A DNA stretch of 7,895 nt, from positions 1-7,895 of the forward strand of contig JAICQI010000250.1 of NCBI GenBank assembly GCA_025937955.1, given 5' to 3'. The notes beneath the pieces are model-generated. The model saw nothing but the letters and a program-made list of their open reading frames with translations. It was not told where the DNA came from and did not search any database. The number at the start of each line of letters is the position of its first letter. Position 1 is the stretch's first letter. Positions 1-5,847 of the stretch are shown one piece after another. A program made the position numbers and the translations under genes. This stretch comes from Pyrinomonadaceae bacterium (GTDB taxonomy: Bacteria > Acidobacteriota > Blastocatellia > Pyrinomonadales > Pyrinomonadaceae).

Positions 1-90
1 GGTGATCGGGCCGCATATCAGCCGTAAGTCCTTGTTGTAGTTCTCGTTGACGTGCTCCGCGCTCTGACCATGGCTGGGACTCGCCTTAGT
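1..90 (-). other. Possible fragment of a coding frame at the left edge
   Basis: On the minus strand, one frame stays open from the window edge up to a stop codon at 91-93. It reads ...SHGQSAEHVNENYNKDLRLICGPIT, running off the left edge. The composition looks protein-like, but there is no ATG, GTG or TTG between the stop and the edge. If real, it is either a 5'-truncated remnant or part of a frameshifted gene. I do not recognise the family. Thirty codons can stay open by chance, so this is only a pointer for anyone who has the flanking sequence. Confidence 0.2.
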
Positions 91-93
91 TCA

Positions 94-817
94 ATCTCAC
101 TCGGCTGGAGAAGAATGCACACTGAACCCTTCCATTGATCGTAAGAAGCGCGAATCGAGTTTTGCGCGTGACTCTAATCGCGAAACGGCTTATCAGACAA
201 CTTTCCACACCAAACCTTAACGGCGCTGTGTGCAATTGTCATTCACAGAGACAGTGGCGGTAATGAAAAGGTGAAATCCGGTTTAAAACTCGTGTTTGCA
301 ATGCTTAGAAGGCGTGATAAGGCGCGCTTGCAACTTGACTTGAAATCCAGGCCTGGATTAGATGCGCAGCTTTTCCCACTTGTGCGGAGTTTCTCTCAAG
401 CGCTAGGAACGAGCACGAACATAATCACTACAAGACGGATGCTTAAGCGGCACTGAATGCGCGCAATTTGCGCACAATGCAAAGGCGAGCGCAAAGGTAA
501 ACCTTTTATCGACGCTATGTACCGGTGAAGGCTCTCTTGCTGAGCCAGGCGGGCGTAAATCCTTTAGAATCAATAACTTGCAGAAGGCCCAACGCTGCGC
601 TAGACAGGTCAAACAGCCGAAGTTTTGATTGATTTCGACGCATCTTAAACCATCGGTGCTCGCTTGCGCCGCGGTAAGAGTACTCTGTATGTAAGAACTC
701 CTATGATTAGAAAGTAGTACTTACCGCAGTCTACGAAAGGTCCAGCAATTTCCGACTTCAACTTTCCGCCACATTATGTATTTGGAACCTCCCATTGCCG
801 AAAATGCAAATTGGAAG
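94..817. other. Gene-poor region, no convincing gene
   Basis: This stretch of about 720 bp has no recognisable gene. The best open frame is a GTG-started 61-codon frame on the plus strand (271-456). It has no good Shine-Dalgarno sequence and its product (MKSGLKLVF..., Arg/Lys-rich C-terminus) resembles no family I know, so I do not call it. A perfect 13-bp palindrome, GCGCAATTTGCGC, lies at 461-473, and an imperfect inverted repeat (listed separately) lies at 671-727. No tRNA cloverleaf or other structured RNA was seen. The region could be decayed DNA or the 3' flank of the minus-strand gene that ends at 818. Confidence 0.5.
671..727. repeat. Imperfect inverted repeat / hairpin
   Basis: GCGGTAAGAGTACT (671-684) pairs with AGTACTTACCGC (716-727). 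This gives an 8-bp stem (GCGGTAAG/CTTACCGC), a two-base AG bulge, then 4 bp (TACT/AGTA), around a loop of about 31 nt. It lies about 90 bp past the stop of the minus-strand gene ending at 818. It is not followed by a T-run in that direction, so a standard intrinsic terminator is unlikely. It may be a decayed palindromic repeat or a 3'-end structure. Confidence 0.4.
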
Positions 818-1723
818 CTACACAGGCTTCACGCATCTATACCCTAACGTCGCCGGAGCGAATGCCTTGCGCCTCTGCCATACCTTTCCATCGTAGACAA
901 CGATGTAAGCACGCTCGCTATCAACTTCAGCTGCCGTCCACCAGTAAATCACCTGCGAGCGGACATTCCAAAGCGGTGATTCTTTGTCGGGGCGCACTCG
1001 ATACGTTGCCGTTCTGGTTTGCTCGTTCCATGTCCCGCCACTGTTGACGCCGTGACGTGACATCGAGCGGACCGCTTCCTCCACCGTTGGCAATCGCCAT
1101 GCATTCTGTGGAATATCACTCAACGCGCGGCCATCTTCCGTCAGATATTGGCAACGCCTCACCGCTTCGTGCCAAGTCAGTCCTTCGCGCGGCCAGCCGA
1201 CGCCGTCCGCCGCCCAAACCAACCGGACTCCGTTGCCTTCCACCAGCCGGGCTTGTAAGTTGCCGTCATCAACGCGTGTGACGACTCGCACCACAGGCTC
1301 GACGCCGCAAACGACGAGCGTAAGGATAGGAAGTCCAGTTGCCAACAAGTAAGCGGTGCGGCGTGGTTGCGGGCGACCGTACCAATACATGATGCCGAGT
1401 GAAAGCATTGGCAACATGACGAAAAGCGATGCCACTTGATCACTTAGATCGAAGAGAAATAGAAGCAGAAGGAGTCCGGCGAGCACATGGGCAAGGCTTC
1501 CGATACGGGGGAAACGGATCGCCAGCATGGTTAGCGAGACAAAGATGATCATCGGGCTAAGGTACTGAATGAACATCAGCCCGACGTTTAAGAAGAACGA
1601 TTCATGGAACCACCCTTCATGAAAGTTCTCGATGATTCCCCAGAATGCCCAGAAGCAAGCGATGATGGTGGACAACACTACCGCCATCCATCCCATAGCT
1701 TGACGCATCGACAAACGAGTCAT
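818..1723 (-). CDS. Membrane protein with C-terminal DUF1566 (Lcl-type) domain
   Basis: This is a 301-residue protein in two parts. Residues 10-143 contain about five hydrophobic helices (roughly 10-30, 43-68, 76-93, 97-115 and 123-143). Residues 160-300 match the DUF1566/Lcl C-terminal pattern: LTWHEAVRRC (182-191), WRLPTVEE (209-216), YWWTAAE (260-266) and a closing GYRCVKPV (294-301). Domains of this type are usually extracytoplasmic and are thought to bind ligands or surfaces; no enzyme activity is established for them. The architecture suggests a sensory or surface role at the membrane, which is inference. The start is ATG at 1723, with no strong Shine-Dalgarno sequence. Met6 and Met10 are alternative starts that would still precede the first helix. 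The upstream neighbour on the same strand is Hsp20, 138 bp away, so co-transcription is possible but not shown. Confidence 0.82.
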   Translation of the reverse strand: MTRLSMRQAMGWMAVVLSTIIACFWAFWGIIENFHEGWFHESFFLNVGLMFIQYLSPMIIFVSLTMLAIRFPRIGSLAHVLAGLLLLLFLFDLSDQVASLFVMLPMLSLGIMYWYGRPQPRRTAYLLATGLPILTLVVCGVEPVVRVVTRVDDGNLQARLVEGNGVRLVWAADGVGWPREGLTWHEAVRRCQYLTEDGRALSDIPQNAWRLPTVEEAVRSMSRHGVNSGGTWNEQTRTATYRVRPDKESPLWNVRSQVIYWWTAAEVDSERAYIVVYDGKVWQRRKAFAPATLGYRCVKPV

Positions 1724-1861
1724 GAGACTTAACAGAAACCTTGTTGTGGAAAGGTCGCAGGGCGAAAGTCACCAACATCAGAGTTCAGGCTCAGGTCATG
1801 TCGACCCGAGATAGAGATCGAACGCCAGTTCACAACAGACCACCCAATTGAGTTTGGGGAT

Positions 1862-2287
1862 CTACATTACCTTCACCCCGATCTGCCTGAGTATCGCCGC
1901 TTCGTTTTTAGACAACGTGATCGTAAGCATTCCCTCTTTGAAGTCGGCAAGGACTGCGCTCCCTTCGACGGATGTTGGAAGCGTTAAAATCCTGACGAAC
2001 TCACCATACGTTCGTTCGGTTCGATGATAATTCTCACGATTCACTTTCTCGGCAAACTTGCGTTCGCCGCGCAGCGTCAGCACATTCTTTTCAAGAATCA
2101 CTTGCACGTTTTCCTTGCGCATTTCTGGCAGTTCCATCTTGAGGACGATCTCTTTATCGGTCTCATAGATATCACACGGCGGTGTCCAGGCTGTAAATGG
2201 CCGATGCTTGTCGAACATTGGACCAAACGAGCGAAACAATTCGAACGGCAAGTGGGAGTGTGGATTCCTAAAAGTCTCCGGAATCAT
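1862..2287 (-). CDS. Small heat-shock protein, Hsp20/alpha-crystallin family
   Basis: This is a 141-residue ATP-independent chaperone that would hold unfolding proteins in the cytoplasm, normally as a large oligomer. The alpha-crystallin domain spans about residues 33-127. Family landmarks are DIYETDKEIVLKMELPEM (39-56), NVLTLRGERK (68-77), YHRTERTYGEFVRILTLP (87-104) and DFKEGMLTITLSK (115-127). The C-terminal I-x-V anchor, used for oligomer assembly, is present as IGV in RQIGVKV (134-140). The variable N-terminal arm is short (about 32 residues). The frame is open upstream to an ATG at 2428. I choose the ATG at 2287 because a perfect AGGAGG lies 7 nt before it, the length is normal for the family, and the 47 extra residues look unlike Hsp20. 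I recognised no CIRCE or heat-shock promoter. Confidence 0.93.
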   Translation of the reverse strand: MIPETFRNPHSHLPFELFRSFGPMFDKHRPFTAWTPPCDIYETDKEIVLKMELPEMRKENVQVILEKNVLTLRGERKFAEKVNRENYHRTERTYGEFVRILTLPTSVEGSAVLADFKEGMLTITLSKNEAAILRQIGVKVM

Positions 2288-2294
2288 GTCTTGA

Positions 2295-2300
2295 CCTCCT
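2295..2300 (-). promoter_or_regulatory. Ribosome binding site deciding the Hsp20 start
   Basis: A perfect AGGAGG on the minus strand is separated by 7 nt from the ATG at 2287-2285. It supports the 141-residue form of Hsp20 over the longer in-frame start at 2428. Confidence 0.85.
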
Positions 2301-2642
2301 ATCTCGAAGAAATCGGCAAAACGCCTATGCGGGCAATTCAGTCCTGGTTGCTGGTTAACAGCAATGAGCATGCCGCCTGTGTAGCCTTCTTTCCTCCAAG
2401 CGACAGCTGAGTTGTTGAGTGAGGTCATTGCGGAGTTTGACCAAGTCTTTGGGGAACTTTTCGCAGGAGTTGGCGGGCCGAACCATCATTAGCCACCTTT
2501 TCGGGGCAGGATTTACAGGCACAATGCTTGCCCTAAAGGTGCAGACCGGTCTTCGGCAGGTTTGCAGTAGTTTGCCGCCAAAGGAGATATGACTCCTAAA
2601 GTGAAATGTCCGTTCCAGTTCTAACGGGGAGCGGCAATTTGC

Positions 2643-2680
2643 GTTATCAAAGTAACCTCAGAGGGCGAGGTTGTATAAAT
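2643..2680 (+). promoter_or_regulatory. Candidate promoter and dyad for the FMN-protein operon
   Basis: TATAAA (2674-2679) is a good -10 hexamer about 40 nt before the ATG at 2718. There is no good -35 box at the expected spacing. In its place sits a perfect dyad, GTTA-TCAAAG-TAAC (2643-2656). A missing -35 with a dyad nearby is typical of activator-dependent promoters. The dyad centre is about 25 bp from the -10, a little closer than the classical Crp/Fnr class II arrangement. Confidence 0.25.
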
Positions 2681-2717
2681 AGCGCAGTACTTCCACGCAA
2701 GAAAGGCTTGACTTCCG

Positions 2718-3245
2718 ATGCTCGTCCAGAAGCTGTCTCAGGAGGAGTGTCTCAACTTCCTGAAAGAGATCAAGTTTGGAAGACTCGGGTGCGTTCGTGA
2801 TAAGCAGCCGTACGTTGTTCCCATCTATTTTGTCTCTGACGAAAAGCATATCTACGGGTTTACTACGCTCGGCCAGAAGATTCGCTGGATGCGCGAGAAC
2901 CCACTGGTTTGTGTAGAGGCTGATCAGGTAATCGACCATCTGCACTGGACCAGTGTTGTCGTTCTCGGTAAATACCAGGAGTTGGACGATAGGGTCTCCT
3001 TACGAGGTTTGCGTGAGTATGCGCTTGAACTGCTACAGCTTCGCACCATGTGGTGGCAGCCTGCCGTAGTGACCACCCGCGATTCCGAATCTGGCGATAG
3101 GGCCGCGCCGCACATTTTCTATCGCATCCGCATTGATGAGATCAGCGGACGCCGCGCGGGCCCAAATTCGCTCGCAGAAACTATGCCTCAACCACTCGAA
3201 CGAAGAGTTAAGGATACTCTCCAAGCTAGCGTGATCAGGGAGTGA
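2718..3245 (+). CDS. Pyridoxamine 5'-phosphate oxidase-like FMN-binding split-barrel protein
   Basis: This is a 175-residue cytoplasmic protein of the PNPOx-like split-barrel superfamily, which binds FMN or related flavins. The family pattern is clear: GRLGCVRDKQPYVVPIYF (21-38) forms the first strands, IYGFTTLGQKIRWMRENP (45-62) is the flavin-phosphate region, and VCVEADQV (64-71) follows. The FYRIRIDEISGRRA segment (134-147) is a typical closing strand. Relatives include PNPOx-like proteins annotated as nitroimidazole-resistance or general flavin reductases. True PdxH is longer and has a different C-terminus, so vitamin B6 synthesis is unlikely. The substrate is unknown. The start is ATG at 2718, with a weak GAAAGG at 2701-2706 (11 nt spacing). 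The stop overlaps the GTG start of the next gene by four bases, so the two genes are almost certainly one translationally coupled operon. Confidence 0.85.
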   Translation: MLVQKLSQEECLNFLKEIKFGRLGCVRDKQPYVVPIYFVSDEKHIYGFTTLGQKIRWMRENPLVCVEADQVIDHLHWTSVVVLGKYQELDDRVSLRGLREYALELLQLRTMWWQPAVVTTRDSESGDRAAPHIFYRIRIDEISGRRAGPNSLAETMPQPLERRVKDTLQASVIRE

Positions 3246-4360
3246 CGTCCAAAGGAGGAAAAACGAAAATCACAGCGTTCAACGACATCAGCCGTCTGCC
3301 GGTTGCAACCGGCATTAACCGCCGCACGCCGCCGTGCTTCAAACAACTAAAGCACATGATCGGCAACACGCCTCTGCTTGCCATTCACTTCAAGTTCAGA
3401 GGAAGCGAACGGGTCATCTACGCCAAAGCCGAGCATCTCAACATGACCGGCAGTATCAAGGACCGAATGGCGTTTCACATTTTAAAGAAGGCATATGAGG
3501 AGGGTCGTGTTCGACCCGGTGACACGATCGCTGAAGCCACCAGCGGCAATACCGGAATTTCCTTTGCCGCGATTGGCCGCGCGCTAGGCCACAATGTAGT
3601 TATTTTCATGCCCGATTGGATGAGCCAGGAACGCGTGACTCTAATCAAGAGTTTGGGCGCGAGGATCATTCCGGTGCGTCGCGACCAGGGAGGTTTTCTC
3701 GGTAGCATCCGCATGACGCAAGAGCTGGCCAAACAAAAACCTGGCGTGTTTCTACCGGCGCAGTTCGCCAACGAAGCAAATATTGAGGCACACGAAAAGA
3801 CCACGGGGCCGGAAATCTGGTGGCAACTCTTTTTCAATTCGATCAAGCCGGATGCGTTTGTAGCGGGGGTCGGCACTGGCGGCACCATTATGGGGACAGG
3901 GAGGTTTCTCCGCCAGCGCAATCCCGCCATCAAACTGCATCCCGTGCAGCCGACGGAATCGCCAACCCTATCGACTGGTCACAAAGTTGGCCACCATCGC
4001 ATTCAGGGGATTTCAGATGAATTCATTCCTTCGATTCTTCAACTCGAAAATCTGGATTCGGTGGTTAGCGTGCATGACGGTGATGCCATCCTGATGGCCC
4101 AGAAACTCGGGTCCACGCTCGGGCTCGGCGTTGGAATTTCGGCGGGCGCCAACTTCATCGGCGCATTGATGGTTCAGAACGATTTAGGAGACAACGCCGC
4201 GGTGACCACAGTCTTTCCGGACGACAACAAGAAATACCTCAGCACGGACCTGCTGCGGAAAGAACGATCGCAGGAACATTACCTTGCGCCGCAAGTCGAA
4301 CTGCTGAGCTACGAAGCTTTTAAACGTGTCTGTTACACGTGCTTTGATGGTGAGGAGTGA
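3242..4360 (+). CDS. Cysteine synthase-family PLP-dependent enzyme (CysK/CysM-like)
   Basis: This is a 372-residue fold-type II PLP enzyme related to O-acetylserine sulfhydrylase and CysM, which make cysteine from an activated serine and a sulfur donor. The key parts are present. The Schiff-base lysine is K73 in NMTGSIKDRMA (67-77), the substrate loop is TSGNTG (100-105), the PLP-phosphate loop is GTGGT (211-215), and the pyridine-nitrogen serine is S300 in GISAGAN. The family's MIGNTPLL start lies at 39-46, so there is an N-terminal extension of about 38 residues. The C-terminus ends in a cysteine pair, CYTC (364-367). VQPTES (235-240) replaces the more usual VEP. Exact substrates cannot be read from sequence; SbnA-like or cystathionine-synthase-like activity is possible. 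The gene opens with GTG overlapping the previous stop, but a strong AGGAGG at 3253-3258 suggests initiation may be further downstream. A hairpin terminator follows. Confidence 0.9.
   Translation: MTSKGGKTKITAFNDISRLPVATGINRRTPPCFKQLKHMIGNTPLLAIHFKFRGSERVIYAKAEHLNMTGSIKDRMAFHILKKAYEEGRVRPGDTIAEATSGNTGISFAAIGRALGHNVVIFMPDWMSQERVTLIKSLGARIIPVRRDQGGFLGSIRMTQELAKQKPGVFLPAQFANEANIEAHEKTTGPEIWWQLFFNSIKPDAFVAGVGTGGTIMGTGRFLRQRNPAIKLHPVQPTESPTLSTGHKVGHHRIQGISDEFIPSILQLENLDSVVSVHDGDAILMAQKLGSTLGLGVGISAGANFIGALMVQNDLGDNAAVTTVFPDDNKKYLSTDLLRKERSQEHYLAPQVELLSYEAFKRVCYTCFDGEE
3253..3258 (+). promoter_or_regulatory. Strong Shine-Dalgarno inside the annotated 5' end of the cysteine synthase gene
   Basis: AAAGGAGG occurs at 3251-3258, just downstream of the GTG at 3242. 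The in-frame codon 10 nt after AGGAGG is ATC (3269-3271), a rare but known kind of initiation codon. No ATG, GTG or TTG lies at a suitable distance. The site may serve a non-canonical start, or help ribosomes re-initiate after the upstream stop. Confidence 0.5.
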
Positions 4361-4383
4361 GCATTCGATCAATTCTGCAAGTC

Positions 4384-4406
4384 AGCCGCGCGTGACCGCC
4401 GGCTTT
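4384..4406 (+). terminator. Probable intrinsic terminator after the FMN-protein/cysteine synthase operon
   Basis: AGCCG-(C)-GCG-TGAC-CGC-CGGCT forms an 8-bp GC-rich stem with one bulged C and a TGAC loop, followed by a short TTTA run. It begins 24 nt after the cysteine synthase stop and lies in the convergent gap with the cupin gene. The short T-run makes it a modest terminator. A second small hairpin, GTTCA-GGG-TGAAC, follows at 4411-4423. Confidence 0.45.
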
Positions 4407-4484
4407 ACCAGTTCAGGGTGAACCCCCACACAGTCGACAGGCGCAGCCGAACTATTCCTTTGCAACTACAAACGCGAGTTTCAA

Positions 4485-4823
4485 TTACGTGCGGATCATA
4501 ATGAGCAACATTTTGAACCTACTAGTTGCTCTCACGGCATGAGGACGATTGGCGGGAAGGATAATGGTCTCTCCTTTTTGGACCGTAAAGGTCTCGTCCG
4601 CGATCTGAATCGACGCTTCTCCATCAAGAGCAACTACGAGGGCATCGAAAGGGGCGGTGTGCTCGCTTAAGCCTTCGCCTTCAGCGAAAGCGAATAGCGT
4701 TGCTGTACCGCCTTTGTTTTTCAACAGCACGCGGCTCACAATTGAGCCGTCCTGATATTGCAATAACTCAGATAGCTGTTTCACCTCGATGGTTCTCGTC
4801 GGGGTCTGATCGTTTTCGTCCAT
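4485..4823 (-). CDS. Small single-domain cupin protein
   Basis: This 112-residue protein is a single cupin beta-barrel. Cupin motif 1 is G49-x5-H55-T-A57-P-F-D60 leading to LDGEA (66-70). Cupin motif 2 is GETIILPANRPHAVRA (84-99). H55 and H95 of the usual metal site are kept, but the second histidine of HxH is alanine (A57), and D60 sits near the usual glutamate. Metal binding is therefore uncertain and an enzyme role cannot be assigned. EHTAPFDALV is typical of a widespread small-cupin family of unknown function. The gene starts 62 bp after the methyltransferase stop on the same strand. No separate strong promoter is visible, so the two probably share a transcript and the upstream Crp/Fnr-type operator. 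The Shine-Dalgarno is weak (AGAGAG, about 9 nt before ATG). Confidence 0.85.
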   Translation of the reverse strand: MDENDQTPTRTIEVKQLSELLQYQDGSIVSRVLLKNKGGTATLFAFAEGEGLSEHTAPFDALVVALDGEASIQIADETFTVQKGETIILPANRPHAVRATSRFKMLLIMIRT

Positions 4824-4885
4824 AACGAAGTTCTCTCTATTCGCGCTAGCGATTTAGTGGAAATTGAAAATGAACCGCCGAAGCT

Positions 4886-5743
4886 CTACTGCTTGACAGC
4901 CACAAGAGCGACCGCACCCAGCACTTTGCGATAACGTCTGAAAACCGACCTCATCTCGAGAACTCTTCGTCTTGCCTCCAAATCCCGAAAGACGTTCCAG
5001 GCAAAGCGGAGGGCGCCTTTCAGACCTTCATCGCGGATCAATCGTCGCGGCTCGAGCAAACTCATTGGCGCTAGCTCAACGGCCCGAATTTCAAAGCCTT
5101 CCGATTGCAACAGTGTGCTCCACTCGGAAACGGTCAGCGGTCTGACCCCGTGATGGACGACGCCCGTCAGCGCGCGTTCGGTTTCTCTGCGAACGGTTTC
5201 TTCGAGATGGTCAGACATTAGGCACATCTCATGGATGCCGTAACGGCCTCCACCCGGGAGAAGCCGGTAAGCTTCGCGCACGATGCTACGCTTCATTTCT
5301 TCCGTCTGCATTGTGAGCATGGCTTCGCCGTAAACCACTGTGGCCGAATCATCCGGGAGCCCGGTATCGGAAGCGGTACCGACAACGCAACGCTGTCGCT
5401 CACCAGTTAAGTAACCGCTGACGATTTTGGCGGCCTCTTCATCGCGCTCGACCGCAGTGTAAGACTCGGGTGCTAACGTGAGGGTGATTTGCGCTGTCAC
5501 GCCCATACCGGGCGCGAATTCGACCACCTTGTCGGTGTTTCCTATTCTTAGTGCTGCTAACATTTTGCGCGTCAGTTCCATGCCCCCGGGACGCAGCACG
5601 CGTTTACCGAGACGTGCCAACACCCAATGACCCGGCATCTTCGCCGTTTTCATTCCTGCGGCCGGTCCAACTGAACCTGGTTTATCTGTCATGACTTGAG
5701 TTTCAAATGCTAATGAGCGCGCCCTGGTTATCAGCAAAAACAA
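4886..5743 (-). CDS. Class I SAM-dependent methyltransferase
   Basis: This 285-residue protein has a Rossmann-type SAM-binding core. Motif I is VVEFAPGMGVTA (73-84). The acidic end of strand 2, which would hold the SAM ribose, is AVERDEEA (97-104). A motif-III-like stretch, GTASDTGLPDDSATVVYGEAM, covers 122-142, and EAYRLLPGGGRYGIHE (157-172) matches the typical post-III region. The N-terminal MPGHWVLARLGKRVLRPGG (36-54) is a distinctive family signature. The substrate is unknown. I use the TTG at 5743 because GGAGG lies 6 nt before it; ATG at 5692 (Met18) is an alternative with no clear Shine-Dalgarno. A Crp/Fnr-type operator lies about 53 bp upstream, so transcription probably depends on the adjacent regulator. 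The cupin gene follows on the same strand. Confidence 0.87.
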   Translation of the reverse strand: MFLLITRARSLAFETQVMTDKPGSVGPAAGMKTAKMPGHWVLARLGKRVLRPGGMELTRKMLAALRIGNTDKVVEFAPGMGVTAQITLTLAPESYTAVERDEEAAKIVSGYLTGERQRCVVGTASDTGLPDDSATVVYGEAMLTMQTEEMKRSIVREAYRLLPGGGRYGIHEMCLMSDHLEETVRRETERALTGVVHHGVRPLTVSEWSTLLQSEGFEIRAVELAPMSLLEPRRLIRDEGLKGALRFAWNVFRDLEARRRVLEMRSVFRRYRKVLGAVALVAVKQ

Positions 5744-5749
5744 GATTGG

Positions 5750-5754
5750 CCTCC
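5750..5754 (-). promoter_or_regulatory. Ribosome binding site for the methyltransferase TTG start
   Basis: GGAGG on the minus strand is 6 nt before the TTG at 5743-5741. It overlaps an ATG (5756-5754) that opens a 17-codon frame, MEANLVFADNQGALISI, ending at 5703, which is 10 nt before the alternative methyltransferase ATG at 5692. The start assignment is therefore open between TTG initiation and coupling through a leader peptide. Confidence 0.55.
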
Positions 5755-5761
5755 ATGGTTA

Positions 5762-5803
5762 AACCTAATGGGCCGTTTCCGCTATGGCGATGACTTATGT
5801 CAC
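5762..5803 (-). promoter_or_regulatory. Crp/Fnr-type operator and promoter of the methyltransferase-cupin unit
   Basis: On the minus strand, GTGACATAAGTCAT (5803-5790) contains the perfect dyad TGAC-N4-GTCA (core 5791-5802), equivalent to the TGA-N6-TCA geometry of Crp/Fnr sites. The same 14 bases recur upstream of the YwiC gene. If the dyad is centred at -41.5, as in class II activation, transcription would start near 5755. A -10-like TAGGTT then falls at 5767-5762, which is the expected place. A third half-site, TGAC (5805-5808), forms a second overlapping dyad, TGTCA-CT-TGACA (5798-5809). The promoter reading is inference; the dyad and its duplication are directly visible. Confidence 0.7.
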
Positions 5804-5847
5804 TTGACACGACGTTTCAGGCCGCAAAAGAGTCGGCTTGCGTCTGC

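Larger units (their letters stand above)
2288..2717. other. Divergent intergenic region between Hsp20 and the FMN-binding gene
   Basis: These 430 bp separate the Hsp20 gene from the plus-strand FMN-protein operon and must hold promoters for both. Visible elements are an AT-rich -10-like TATAAA at 2674-2679, a GTTA-N6-TAAC dyad at 2643-2656, a GGTCA-N10-TGACC pair of inverted pentamers (2423-2427 and 2438-2442), and a small AGGAG/CTCCT hairpin at 2582-2597. None has a clear assignment. A micro-ORF starting at 2589 (MTPKVKCPFQF) has GGAG only two bases before its ATG, too close for normal initiation, so I do not call it. I recognised no riboswitch or tRNA. Confidence 0.45.

Noticed and set aside
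271..456. 61-codon GTG-started plus-strand frame
   Set aside because: No Shine-Dalgarno, no recognisable family and unremarkable composition in an otherwise non-coding stretch.
2024..2410. 128-codon plus-strand open frame
   Set aside because: It lies antisense to most of Hsp20, whose domain match is unambiguous. The product shows no family pattern and there is no good ribosome site.
2288..2428. N-terminal 47-codon extension of Hsp20
   Set aside because: The ATG at 2287 has a perfect AGGAGG at ideal spacing, and the extension does not resemble Hsp20 N-terminal arms.
2718..3245. Annotation of the FMN protein as PdxH
   Set aside because: It is shorter than PdxH and lacks the PdxH C-terminal pattern; only the general split-barrel fold is supported.
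165..3646. 15-bp direct repeat CGCGTGACTCTAATC at 165-179 and 3632-3646
   Set aside because: One copy is inside the conserved cysteine synthase coding sequence. Flanks do not match, and a single 15-base match in about 8 kb is only mildly unlikely by chance.
3475..3933. 152-codon minus-strand open frame
   Set aside because: It is fully antisense to the cysteine synthase core, including the PLP-site region. It is a shadow of a strongly conserved gene.
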